From contig JARUPY010000189.1 of NCBI GenBank assembly GCA_029817715.1, positions 4,526,001-4,590,000 of the forward strand: a stretch of 64,000 bases of DNA. The letters run 5' to 3'. The position numbers and the translations under genes are program-made. The stretch is from Melastoma dodecandrum. Its lineage: Eukaryota; Streptophyta; Magnoliopsida; Myrtales; Melastomataceae. The notes beneath the pieces were generated by a model. It did no database searches, was not told where the DNA came from, and saw only the letters and a program-made list of their open reading frames with translations. This document shows, piece by piece, positions 46,792-58,245 of the stretch. Within the stretch, counting starts at the first letter, position 1. Each line of letters begins with the position of its first letter.

Positions 46792-47911
46792 TGTTCGCGT
46801 CGAAAACGGATCACGTCGGAAATAGTTGGCAATAATACTCACAGGGTTTGTAGATGTGGTCGCCAGTAAGTAAATGAAATAGATTGAATTAAATATACGA
46901 AGTCTTACAATAAAAATAAGGTGCTTACAGCCATAAAAATAAAGCAAGGACGGTGGTACAACGTCATAGACTTGCTTCTGGGCGCTGCAGACTAAGATGC
47001 GAGGTCGTAGACTTGACGCCGAACGCTGCAGTCTTACGTCGTAGACTTGGCGTTGGGCGCTGTGGACTTGTGAATCTGGGTGAGGACGTCGTAAACTTGA
47101 TAACAGAGCGCTGTAGACTTGCGACTCTGGATGGTGGAAACTGGTCGCTGGGGCTTGATGAATGAAGTGTGGCCGTGAATGATGGCGGATGTGGATACCA
47201 AGGCTACGGTTGCTCACCCTGGTGGCGGAGTTGAAGGCGGAGCTGTTTTGGCGGGACTACGGTGGCTCGTCCTGGCGGTAGAATGCTGGCAGGGACTTGT
47301 TACTAGAGCTACGGTTGCTCACTCTTTTGGTGGAAGTGAAGGCGGAGTTTGGCTATTGGAGTTACGGCTGCTTACTCTGACGGTGGAAGTGAATGCGGAG
47401 TTTGGTTGTCGGAGCTACCGTTGCTCACTCTGACGGTGGAAGTGAATGCGGAGTTTGGTTGTCAGAGCTACCGTTGCTCACTCTGACGGTGGAAGTGATG
47501 ACCAATGAAACCTCAAGAGTTTCGCCCGGGCCGGGGGATCCTAGCAACTAGGGGGAGACGAGCAAATAAAGCTTATGTTGGCTGAATTGATCGTGAATTT
47601 TCCAAGGAAAGATCTCCTCCCTTTGAAGATCCTCTAATCTAAACCAATCCCGTGGAACTCAGGGTCAACAAACTGTCCTCTAAGACGTGCCACTCGTGCG
47701 GACGTGGGCTGTAGACTTTACTGATTTCGGAGTTAATAAACCGTCCTTTGAGACGTGTGACCTGTGCAGACGTGAGCCGTAGACTCCCACTGATCTCGGG
47801 GTCACTAATCAGTCATGCACTTCGTGTAGATTGGGGCTATAGGCCTGGTGCGAGCGTCCCGTCTGTTGGCTTTGTCAGAGAATAGGCCCAAGATAGTCCA
47901 TCATGTCAACA
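46792..47911 (-). mobile_element. 3' LTR of element B
   Basis: 1120 bp. The plus strand reads TGTTCGCGTCGAAAACGG ... CATCATGTCAACA. It matches 58246-59340 and has one more minisatellite unit than the other LTR. Confidence 0.9.
47200..47500. repeat. ~53-bp minisatellite in the element B LTR
   Basis: Six units begin (G)GAGCTAC(G/C)GTTGCTCAC and contain GGTGGAAGTGAA-GCGGAG (starts near 47201, 47254, 47305, 47358, 47411, 47464). The 5' LTR has five units at 58672-58920. A second array of about 50 bp with CGTAGACTTG...GCGCTG occupies 46970-47110. Confidence 0.85.
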
Positions 47912-47928
47912 TAAGCCCCCCTTTTTTT
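47912..47928 (-). other. Polypurine tract of element B
   Basis: The minus strand reads AAAAAAAGGGGGGCTTA directly before the 3' LTR. Confidence 0.8.
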
Positions 47929-48060
47929 GCTGAGGAGACTTCTATCACCTGAGCACTTCTGACATTTGCTTGCGTCGAAAGAAAACTCTTCGTCTTCTTC
48001 CGTTAGGCTTTCTTGAAAACCCTGGTAGACTTTCTGAAACCCTCGTTTCTTGCCTTGATC

Positions 48061-50640
48061 ATGTCTACTCTTGCTGCTTTCCAATGGCACTCCCACCGTG
48101 CTGGACCCTCCGGCGTGGTCCAGACTGGCGACAATGGGCTGACATTGGGCTGACCGGCGTGGTACCCCATGAGTACCTGCTCACGGAGTCCCCCATCCTC
48201 ATCGGCCGAGAGGATTTTGCGGACCCCCTGAACTTCTGCTTCCTCTACGTCGAGAAGCCAGTGGTGTAGAAGTGGTTTTCCACTTAGCTTGGGAAGCTGG
48301 AGCACAGGCTGAAGGTGCGAAGCGCTGCGACCCTCGGGTATGTGCCAGTCTGCTTCCGTTTTGGAATGACTCGGTGAACTGCTTCTACTTCCCCGAGGGT
48401 CGTATGACCATAACCCTGGAGGACATCTACTTCTTGACGGGGAGCTACGTGGCTGGCGTCCCCGTCCGCCTCCATCCTGTAGACGACGACAACCACCCCA
48501 CCGAAATGCGCCAGATTCTGAGCACGGCGAGGAGGCACCTGGAGATGATTGAAGGACAGTCTCCTGTCGTCTGGGAAAAGGCTGAAGATGTTGAGTTCTT
48601 CAGCATCTGGCTGAGCAAGTACGTGTTTTGCTTCACCGGCAAGTGCGTGCCGAAGTTGGTTTATGGGGTCGCCAACTTCCTGAGCTCGGCCTCCAGCCAG
48701 ATCGCCTGGGCCCCGTTTTTGTTGGGGTTGGTCTACCAGGTGCTGCACTAGGCGACGACGTACAGCAGCCCCTTCCCAAGATATCCAGCCAGCGGCTCCC
48801 TGTGGCTTGTGCATCTGCGGTCCTGCCTGTGGATGCAAGGGCTCATAGGGTACCAGATGCCCTCCGACGCCACTCCAATTGCGTGCTACGGGATGCACAT
48901 GCTGGAGTCCGGCTGCCGGTCCAAGGACCAGTGCTGTATGCCTCCATGATGGGACATATCCGTCACATATCCCCCCAGGCCTAAATGAGTCTTCTGGCCA
49001 GGAAGACAGAGCTCTAGCACATGGAGTTTCCTTCTGAGACTTCCTAATTTTAGCCACAGAGTTTTTTACCATTCAATGGGCTATCACATTTGACACCCTG
49101 CTGAAGAGGATGTCCTTCCTTCGGACCTCCAAGGAGTCAGATCTCTATCTGTCCTCTGAGATGATGCTGAAGATAGGACAGAGGCCGCTTCCTGGTGTAG
49201 ACTTATACTCATCTTCTTTGCCCTTTGGATTAGGAATTCTTATCTGACACAAGTTGCAGTTTTGGATGTAGACTCAGGGGACTCTTCACCAGAGAATAGT
49301 CCTCCTCCCCCGGTTAGACGTCTAACTCGTCTTCGCCGGCAAACTCTTGCCTCTATAGGCAAGAAGGTCGAGCAGGGACGGCCAGCAAGCGCAGAGCTCC
49401 TACCCTTGAGTCCTCCGATTCTGAGGACGTGCCGATCTCCATCTCTTTCAAGAGTCGCCGACCTACCGTTCAGGATCCCGTTCCCATCTCTGTTGTGGCC
49501 TCGGAGCCTTCAAGGACCTCTTTTGCGAGGTATGTGGTGCTTTCTACCTTCAAGTACTGTGACTTTTCTTCAATTAACCGTATGGCATTATTTTTAGGAG
49601 GACAACCACGACTTTGAGCCCGCCCTCTCTGATTTCTCAAGCGGCTGAGTCTCCTCGAGAAGTGGTACACAATCTCGTGTCTACGCCATTTCCTGTTTTA
49701 AAGCCTAAAACACTTTATTCTCTCTCCCGAGTCCAAATCGGCCGGGGAATCTGACCCTGAGGAAGAAGCTTCCGATGAAGCCAATCTGCCTTCCGAGGTA
49801 TGCATGGCAGGTGTAGACTTTGCTTGTTTAGTTTCTATATTGAAGTTAAATTTCGACTTGTAGACTATTCCTTCCCCAATCCCTGAAGTCCCAGCTACCG
49901 AGGAGCCGGAGGCCCCTGCTGTTACAACAGAGACTGTCGTTCCAGAGGTGGTAGGTGCGACAGGCACTAACCCTTCCGCTGCTGCAGGTCTATCATCGGC
50001 CAGCCGACCTCCCAACCAGCCGTCAAGCGGGACACCTGGGGAAGGAACTCCAAGCTGCCTGAGTGACTTTGATCGCCTGATGACAAATGTGGACCGTGTT
50101 GGGAAGCTCCTTCGCATTGAAACCTTCTCCGAGGACCAGTTTAAGGACCTTTAGCCACCACTATCGAGATGCAGGCGGCTTGCGAGGAATTCAGAAGGCA
50201 ATTCTAGACCGACTGGCCGGCGTACATATAAGACCTTGAGGCGGTTCGCGGTGCCCAGTCCAGGATTGCCGACTTCCTGAAGAAGCATGCGGAAGGAGAG
50301 GCTGATGTGAAGCTTCTCAGGGGGCAGAGGGAAGATTTGACTCGCCAGCTTGCGCAGGTCCAAGCCAAGATTGCGGACCTTTTGGCTCTTGAGAAAGATC
50401 TCAAGGAATGGGCCTCTGTGGTGGACTCCCTGCTCGCAGAAAAATCTACTCATGCCTCTGAACAGTAGGACCAAGATGAACTGAAGTCTTAGTTTCGACA
50501 GAGGAATGAATTCACCATCATGAGGATCCGGGCCAAGGTTCTGACTTTCCTGTTCGTGGAAGCAGGACACGGAGTGCCTAGGCCAAGCGCGGCGAGCTTA
50601 AGCAGGCGGTGATGTCTTAGTTTTTTTCTTTTCTCTGAGG
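48061..50640 (+). pseudogene. Plant mobile domain (PMD) gene carried antisense in element B
   Basis: Plus-strand pieces run against the element. 48100-48270 has ADIGLTGVVPHEYLLTESP. 48272-48751 has FWNDSVNCFYFPEGRMTITLED followed by FLTGSYVAGVPV, the core of the PF10536 plant mobile (aminotransferase-like) domain. 48755-48960 continues with SGSLWLVHLR. A Ser/acid-rich tail (49262-50154) and a coiled-coil end (50160-50600) follow. Two GT...AG intervals (49529-49598 and 49798-49863) look like introns. Frame shifts near 48270 and 49390 and several stops show decay. PMD proteins in plants act in gene silencing, and the domain is known to travel with transposons. Its place between integrase and 3' LTR is typical of antisense cargo genes. 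Confidence 0.75.
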
Positions 50641-50760
50641 TCTCAAGGGATGACACCCTTAAAACAAACTCGTTCTTTATTTTCTACTAGCTGTAGACTA
50701 GCCATGGATGACACCCTCTAAACAAACTCTTTAGTCTACAGCTATAGTATACTTGTAAAT

Positions 50761-52040
50761 TCAATTCTTAGCAATTTGTTCCCATATAAATGGGAAGCAC
50801 TTACTTAGAATCTTCTTGTGAGATTCCCAAATGGTCTGCCTATAGTGTTTCAGGTACTTGCCATTAATTTTTAGAGGTTGTCTGACTCCTTCAAGGGTCG
50901 ACAATCTGTAGCTATTTGCCGAGAAGGTCTCGTTAACCTGATACGGCCTTCCCAATTCGGAGACCATTTTCCTAGAATCTGGTCTTTAGACTTTAAGGGT
51001 AAAATCATTTTCTAAACCAAGTCGCCGATTTGAAACTGCTTATGAACAACTTTCTTGTTGTAGTGACAGGTTATTCTTTGCTCGTGTACCTGTATCTTGT
51101 TTACAACCTCCAGTCTCTCTCTTCCCAACTCTTCCAAGGCTATATGCATGGCTTCGTCCTGTAGACAAGGTTGGTTGACATGAAGCGACTTGTACCTCAT
51201 TTCAATGGGTAACACCGCGTCATGGCCGTAGACTAACGCGAATGGAGTCTCCCTGGTGCTTTCGCGCTTAGTGACTCTTAGAGCCCATAGTGTATCATTC
51301 AGTACTTCATGCCATTTCTTCAGGTTAAGCCCGACCATCTTTTGAATGTTATTTTTAATTACTTTATTGGAGGCTTCAGCCTGTCCATTCGCTTGATGAT
51401 AATATGGAGTGGAATTCAGGATTGAGAAGCCAAACTCTTCGGCGAACTCCCTCACTCCTGAGTTGTTAAAAATCATCCCGTTGTCTACAACAATGTTCTG
51501 GGGAATGCCGAATCGATAAATGATACAAGTCCGTAAAAAACTAATGACTTCGTTATGGTCAATTTTCTTGTAAACTTGTGCTTCTACCCACTTGGTGAAG
51601 TAATATGTTTCTACTAAGATGAATGCATCCCCTCCACTAGAGTGAGGATGAATTTCCCCTATCACATCTAGAGCCCAGGTCTTGAAAGGCCAAGGTTTGA
51701 TCACCGGGGTAAGGTCAGCTGCTACGAGTTATCGGGCCATGTCGTTTGCATTCTTGACATCCTTTGGCCAATTCAATGCAATTTTTCACCATTGACGACC
51801 AGTAAAAACCATGTCTACGAATAATCCAATACATTTTTACCCCTGCCTGGTGTGACCCACAGAGTCCCTCATGGGTCTCCATCATTATTGGAGTAGCCTC
51901 ATCTAAGTCTACGCATCTTAAAAGGACTCCGTTTGTATCCTTCCTATAGAGTACACTGTCGAAGAGGACGTATGACAGCGCCTGAACTTTGATTCGCTGT
52001 TTGGCCTCCTGACTGGGGTCTGATAAGAAGTCTACTATTG
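50761..52040 (-). pseudogene. Element B integrase
   Basis: From about 51890: an HHCC zinc-binding region (HEGLCGSHQ, then CIELAKGCQECKRH). The catalytic core is open at 51704-51012 with all three acidic residues in context (LDVIGEI, VVDNGMIF, GQAEASNK). A single stop after QIGDLV (51012) separates it from the C-terminal region (PNWEGPYQVNE, LNGKYLKHY-like), which ends near 50761. Integrase inserts the cDNA into the genome. Confidence 0.88.
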
Positions 52041-52047
52041 GTTTCCT

Positions 52048-52458
52048 TCAGTCTTTATCTTGGCTAATTATGTCTACGGCCATGATATTGTTTTCTGGCT
52101 GTAGATGCGATCCTATTTCGGGTATTTTACCCTGTTCTATCCTGTTTTTGTATCCTAAAGCTAATTGCGCTAGGCTATTAGCTACTACATTTTCATCACG
52201 TCCCACAAATTGAAAAGTGATATCTTCAAATCGTGCGACTAGCCGCTGTACTGTCGCGAAATATGGCAGTAGCTTACCTTGACATGTACATTCTTTGTTA
52301 ACTTGGTTAATGATTAACTGAGAATCTTCCCTGACACGAGCTTGCTTTGCCTTCAGTGCCATGAGTTCCTTCAGTACTGTTATCAATGCTTCATACTCGG
52401 TAGCAACGTCAATAGGTATTACCTGTAGACGAAAGGCTAGTCTGATGTCTTTACCCAT
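52048..52458 (-). pseudogene. Element B second, archaeal-type RNase H
   Basis: ATEYEALI, VREDSQLIINQVN and ENVVANSLAQLAL are the motifs of the RVT_3-type RNase H that Tat elements carry between the ordinary RNase H and integrase. Its presence is the main evidence for placing B in the Tat clade. The upstream part of the domain is interrupted by a stop near 52460. Confidence 0.8.
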
Positions 52459-52476
52459 CGGGGATATTATATGAAC

Positions 52477-53136
52477 TCATATGCCAGCTCCACTCTTAGT
52501 GGACGAGCCATCAAACCACTCCTGCCAGACCTCTTGGGTCGCTTCTTCTTGTTCTATAGACAAGGCCGGGTCATGGTCGACTAGAAAATCAGCCAGTGGT
52601 TGTCCCTTAGCCGACTGTTGATACCTATATCTCAGATCATATGGAGAGAGAATTAAGCTCCATTTGCTAACCCGTCCACTTAGTAATGGACTTTCAAAGA
52701 AAAATTTGATGATGGAAGACTTGGATACGACGTAGACTTCGCTGCTCCTGATGTAGTGTCTAAGTTTCATGACGGCATAAAATTCCGATAGAAACAACTT
52801 TTCCTTTGGAGCATACCTGACCTCAATTGGTGTCAATTGCCTTGACAAGTAATAAACAACCCTTTCACGTCCATTCTCATCCATCTGTGCCAACATAGTC
52901 CCTATGGACGTTTCAGTGGCAGCCACATAGAGAATGAAAGGCCTCCCGTATTGTGGGGGTACCAGGACTGGTGGGTGTGTTAAATATTTTTTCAAAGCGT
53001 TAAACGCTTCTTCGTGTTTCTTTGTCCACTTGAAATCATTTCTTCCCCTTAATAGGTTGGCTAATGCCTCAGTCTTTCCTGCTACATTTCCAATGAATCT
53101 ACGCAGGTAATTCACCCTTCCAAGGAAAGCCTGCAA
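52477..53136 (-). pseudogene. Element B RT connection and RNase H
   Basis: Open for 219 codons. It begins with LQAFLGRVNYLRRFI (RT connection), then FILYVAATETSIGTMLAQ, VVYYLSRQLTPIEVRY and EKLFLSEFYAVMKLRHYI of gypsy RNase H, which degrades the RNA template. Ends near WFDGSSTKSGAGI, the start of the next RNase H domain. Confidence 0.88.
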
Positions 53137-53960
53137 TTCCTTTTTACTCTTTTGTGCAGCTAAATTTTAAATGGCTTTTACCTTGTTTTGATCGACTTCA
53201 ATGCCGCGTTGATGTACTAAGAGACCCAAAAATTGCCCTGCTTTAACTCCAAAGGAGCATTTAAGTGGGTTTAGTTTAAGTTGATGTTTTCTCATTTTTA
53301 TGAAAGCATTTTTGAGATGGTCGACATGAAATTCTTCCTTTGTCGACTTGATGACTATATTGTCGATGTAGACTTCCACTGTCTAGCCAAGAGAGGCATC
53401 GAATATAGCATTCATTGCTCACTGATAGGTGGCACCAACGTTCTTTAGTCCAAATGGCATTACTACCCATTCAAATATTCCTAAAGGACATCTGAATGCT
53501 GTTTTATGTATATCCTCCTTTGCGATGAAGATCTAGTTATAACCAGAGAACTTATCCATGAAGGACATAATCTGGTGCCCTGCTGTCTTGTCTATAAGGT
53601 CATCCGCGACAGGCATAGGGTACTCATCCTTTGGAGTAGCACGGTTCAAATCTCTAAAGTCTATACACACCCTGATTTTTCCGTTCTTTCTTAATACGGG
53701 TACGATACTAGAAATTCACTCTGTATATCGTGACATCCTTATGTACCCTGCTCGAAAAAGCTTTTTAACTTCTTCAAAGACTAGTTGTGTCACTTCCTTA
53801 GTCATACGCCTTGGTGCTTGTTGCACCGGCTTAAAATCTTTCTTGATAGGGAGAGTGTGTTCCACTAGTCTACGATCTAATCCTGGCATTTCAATATAAT
53901 CCCAGGCGAAGCAGTCCTTAAATTCTTCAAGTACTCCTCTAATCGCATCAAAAAAATTCT
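53137..53960 (-). pseudogene. Element B reverse transcriptase, disabled
   Basis: Motifs in order: LPIKKDFKPVQQAPRR, FEEVKKLFRAGYI, GKIRVCIDFRDLNRATPKDEYPMP, MSFMDKFSGYN, PFGLKN and KLNPLKCSFG. Four in-frame stops interrupt the fingers and palm. The catalytic YIDD reads YIDN near 53350. Compared with the relic at 24400-25115, the stops replace Trp, Gln, Arg and Gln codons through C-to-T or G-to-A changes. Confidence 0.9.
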
Positions 53961-54329
53961 TTATTAAGCGAAGAACTGATGAAAAGAATCCTAGGAGAAG
54001 TCTCGCTTCCCAAATTGATACTAACTAATCGATCACATGGCGTCATAAAAGACTCGCGACCCTCGGTTCCACCTAAATCGGTAGACACGGACTTATTACA
54101 GGCATTGGGTGCTCATAAATTTATTTAGAGCCAAGAGATAGGTTGTCTACTGCAATGATTCCGCTAGTAAACTTAGAGTCGTCGAAGAACATCGGCGACC
54201 GCTTCATTTCCTTTGTTACTCTTGTCCATAAATCCCTCCCGTCAGGAGTCTATCGGGCGCCAACTCCGTGACAACGTTCTGTTGTTTCTTTTCTCCTTTA
54301 CCACCTTCGTTTTCGATTTGGCCATTCGC
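53961..54329 (-). other. Element B protease-RT linker
   Basis: Degenerate sequence between protease and RT; no domain recognised. Confidence 0.5.
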
Positions 54330-55366
54330 CTATCTTCTTACGGGGTTTTCACCCGAGTCGACTTCTTGCAGGACTTCCTCTATGTCCTTTGCAGTAAGCT
54401 CGTCTCCCCATCCAGATGGAGCGATTGGGTCTGTCTCCGGCTTAGGGTGCGATGTCCCGTAATCCACAATGTAATCATACTTTCCATATGGTTGGCCAAG
54501 AGGACCTACAGTAGGGTCGCCCAGCTTATATCGCTGCTCCAGTGTAAGATTCTTGACAGTCTTGCTCGTTTCTGCAAGCAAGATACCTTTGTCACAACAA
54601 GAGTATTCATCAGCCTTAATAATCTCAACTTCAGAGTCAATCCATAACATCCACTCTCTATGTAATGTAGATGGGATGGCTGTAGCTTTATGGAGCCAAT
54701 CGCGGCCCAACAAAGCATTAAAAGTAGGAAATATGTCTATCACAAAGAAGACCCCTTGCGACCCACTTCTAGGTGCACAGAGAAGACCCCTAAACATTCA
54801 GATTTCCTACTGTTAAAACCACTCACTGCGACATTGGTTTTAACCAAGTCATGATGCTTATATCCAACCATTTTAAACCTGGACAGAGGAAGCACGTTTA
54901 TCGTTGCTCCATTGTCTACAAGGACCAGACTCACCATAGTACCGTCAAAGGTAGCGGTGATGTACAAAGAGTGCATGTGTTGTTTCATGCTATCAGATGG
55001 TTTTTCTAGCCAATGAAGTGGAAAACCTGCCGGATAAGCTGGTGAACAAGGAAGAGGCACCTTACCTCTTACGGTTTCCACTTTTAGATTATTGGCAAAG
55101 TCTACAGGAAAGGTGAGAGCGTTACAGCTCACAATTGGCCTCTTTTCACCATCAGCATCACATGGGATTTCACTCCGAAGAGGGGTGTAATCAAAACTTG
55201 AGCCAGGCCCTTCTGAATGGTCCGTAGACTCGATATGCTCTGCTTCAGTGTTCGATTCTTTTGTAGACACTCTGGCAGGTAGAGCGGCTCCTGAGAGGGT
55301 AGGCCTCGGCCTTTTAGCGACGTGACTTAGACGTCTGTCCCTTCTCTTTCGAGCCCTTGGTGGCAA
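54330..55366 (-). pseudogene. Element B protease region
   Basis: Two overlapping frames. 55366-54740 contains a retropepsin-like active-site segment, LVLVDNGATINVLP. 54797-54330 continues with FNALLGRDWLHKA and the acidic LGDPTVGPLGQPYG linker seen in the relic at 23513. The frame shift near 54770 separates them. The enzyme would cleave the Gag-Pol polyprotein. Confidence 0.8.
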
Positions 55367-55369
55367 AAA

Positions 55370-58198
55370 GGTCTTGCCAATTACTTTCTGCCAATGTTTC
55401 GAGGGGGTAACGGCTTTGATTACCCTTGATTTCTTAGAACCAAGGAAAGATTAACATACCTCGACAAAGTCTCCAACGAATGGATCGTATCCCACCACTG
55501 TCCGTGTTGGTACCTGCTACGTTTTTTAATAACTGTTAGTTTCACAAGTACCTATGGCTGTAGAGTGCGCGGGTTTGACCACGATCTCTCCATTTGAAGA
55601 CAAGTTTACAAGCTTGAGGAAATAGTTTACACAGCAGGGGGTGCAGAGTTGAATAATCAGGATCCTGTTCTGAGCTATTAGCTTGCATTTCTGACACAGC
55701 ATCCTTTCATTAAGGAACTGAGCTATTAGTTGTCCTGTCCAGAGTACCTGGATGTCTACTTTAGGCGTTCCGTGTCTGGGCTTGCCCCCTTTCTCCTGTG
55801 GCCTTTCGACCCGCTGAGTACTGTCAAGAATGTCCCCTTCCACAACTCCATAGCGGGATTCGTCGGTGTGACCGTTTCTCTCCTGTCCTAAATTTGCACC
55901 TTGTTGGACGGACGAGTCATTAAACTCCAGATGTTGTTTGGGGCGCTCAAAAGTACGGAGCTGTTTTTTAGGTGCTCTGCCTCGACCATGGGGACCACCT
56001 CTTCCTCCCCGGATAGCTAGTTTACATTCGCGCTTGGGGGACTTTTAAAACCTCTCTATGAGCTATTAGAGGCACTTCGCGAACTCGGGGAACTATTCCC
56101 ATTGCCACCTCATCGATCGGGGTCAAATCACACCAGGCATCTCCCTGATTGTTCTAAAGACACTTCCTGAAAGTATTGCATCTATCAGTGGTGTGCGTGT
56201 CATCCACATGCCAACAGCAGAAGTTGGATGCCACTTCCTTGACCGGACAGGTGACTACACCCTTGTTAGCCAAGCAGTGGAAGAGGGCATTTGCTATCAT
56301 GGTCTCCCCGGGGATCTTTATGTCCTGTAGGGAAAAATCAGTATTAGTCTCGATGAAGTTGATGTCTACATCAGAAACATCGAACATATGAATGGCAATT
56401 TCATCGTCAAAAGGCCTGTCGTCGACCATAGTGACTTCGTCTACTTCAGGGAAGCATAATTCTTTTGACTCTATAAGGTCTTGAATCATGTTCCTAAATG
56501 ATAGACAATCCCTGGTCGTATGTGCGAACGAACCATGCCACTTGTAATAATTCCTAGTTTTCTCTCTTTTTGTCTAAGGGCTCTGTGGCCCGGTTTGAGC
56601 TTAATCCTCTTTCGTTTGACAAGCCAGTCAAAACTTGCATCCGCCTTGTCTACGTCGAAAGAATACTTTCTTTCTTCACCAGATTTCTGGGATGCTTTTG
56701 CTTTTGAGTTTTTCCTTGCTAATGGCTCACAAACAGTTGCTTCGCCTTTCACGAACTCGGCCATGTCTACTTCAAAGGTTTCCAACTGATATGCGTGTTT
56801 AGACTGAGCTTCTTCCATCAGCAGCTGATACTCAGTCGCACTTCTGGCCAAGTCATAAAGATCATTGAACCTTTCCCCTTGTAACTTCTTCTTGAAAGGC
56901 ATAGACAAGGCGTTTAACGGGATCATTAGCTGATCCCTTTCAGGAATTGCCGGTCTACAGCGAAGCAGCGCTTTTCTCAAACGCATGAAGAACTGTCCTG
57001 GGTGTTCCCCGGCGGTCTGTCTAAGCCGCATCACTTCAAAGATCGACATGGGTGTGTCTAGCCGAGCAAAAGCCTTCGTAAAGAAAGACCGCATTTCCGC
57101 CCATGATGTTACTGACCTAGGAGGTAAACTTGCATACCATGTGAAAGCATCTCCCGTGAGTGAATTCGGGAATAATTTCAGCTTCTAAAAGTCATTGGCT
57201 GCAGCGTCTCTTGCTTGATGAGTGAACCGAGCTATGTGCTCTATAAGCGTCATCTCATCCTCCCCTGAAGAACGAGTGAAATCAGGTACTCTGTATCCCT
57301 TAGGAAGGGGAAAGTCTCTGTCGTTGTAGGCAGGGTATGGACTCCTGTATAGACCAGGATCGTCCTGCCTGACAGCTCCAGGTACCATTTGCTCCAAGAC
57401 TTGAGCAATTGTCTCCTTCAGATTCTGTGGTGGTACGTGATCGAATTGTTCTCGTACATAGTCCTTGTTCACATTCTCTGGGGGATAAGGCATCCTCGCG
57501 GTGGTTCGAGATGGCTGTGGGTTTACCGAGACATTCGTGTAGAATCTTTCTGCCCGTGGTAGACTTCCTATGGCTGGAGCTTCCCTTGAAGGTATCTCCT
57601 CTAAAGTCGCTTTACCAGGTCGGTGAGGGGGTATGCCACTTGCATATCTGTTTGTTTCACCCTACGCCCCTACATCATCGTCTACTGGGTTCACTGCATA
57701 CACAACATTTGCCCTCCAAGACGTAGGAGATCGAGAGGTAGTAGGCCTTGATGGGGACATCCTGTCCCTATTGTAGGCCTCTATAGTGCGTTGGTTAGCG
57801 TCGTTCGAAGGTTCTTCCTCCTGGAATGATACGTTGTGCCTCTCGGCGCGCCGGGCATCTCCCACGAAAGAATTCTCCCTCTCTACGGGGGTGCTTGGCC
57901 TTGCAGTAGCATTTGGTCTATTCAAAGCGCTGAGTTGGTCCAAAATCTTACCCATATTGTCGTGCAATCCAATGATTTGTCTGTCCATAAGGTTCCTCAT
58001 ATCGTTGAATTCTTTATGGAATTCAAGCCTGGATATGAACTCATAAGGAGTATGAACGCCGGAATCAGGTTGATTTGCAGTCTCTTGGCTTCCTAGATCC
58101 GTGTTCTCGACATTTAAGCCTCCCACTATAAGCTGATCGTCTCCATCTAATGGAGGTGGAGGGTCGCGATTAGTTCCGCTCCTGGTACTTTTTGCCAT
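55370..58198 (-). pseudogene. Element B Gag region
   Basis: ATG at 58198 follows the primer site by about 25 bp. Frames at 58198-57662, 57493-57185, 57094-56486 and 56489-56154 cover the Gag. They include a SIFEVMRLRQTAGEHPGQF segment (retrotransposon Gag core), a KYSFDVDKADASFDW segment shared with element A, and a Cys/His segment CCWHVDDTHTTDRC. Stops at 57660 and 57180 and a frame shift near 56487 disable it. 56150-55370 contains only fragments. Confidence 0.78.
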
Positions 58199-58220
58199 CT
58201 GTAGACTTTAAGCTTTTCAT

Positions 58221-58240
58221 GCTCCCACTATGGTCGCCAA
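58221..58240 (-). other. Primer-binding site of element B
   Basis: The minus strand reads TTGGCGACCATAGTGGGAGC a few bases inside the 5' LTR, just before the gag ATG. Element A has a related site. The priming tRNA is not assigned. Confidence 0.6.
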
Positions 58241-58245
58241 AAACG

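Noticed and set aside
48284..49072. 262-codon minus-strand ORF in element B
   Set aside because: It is the shadow of the PMD gene on the other strand; the plus strand shows family motifs and this one does not.
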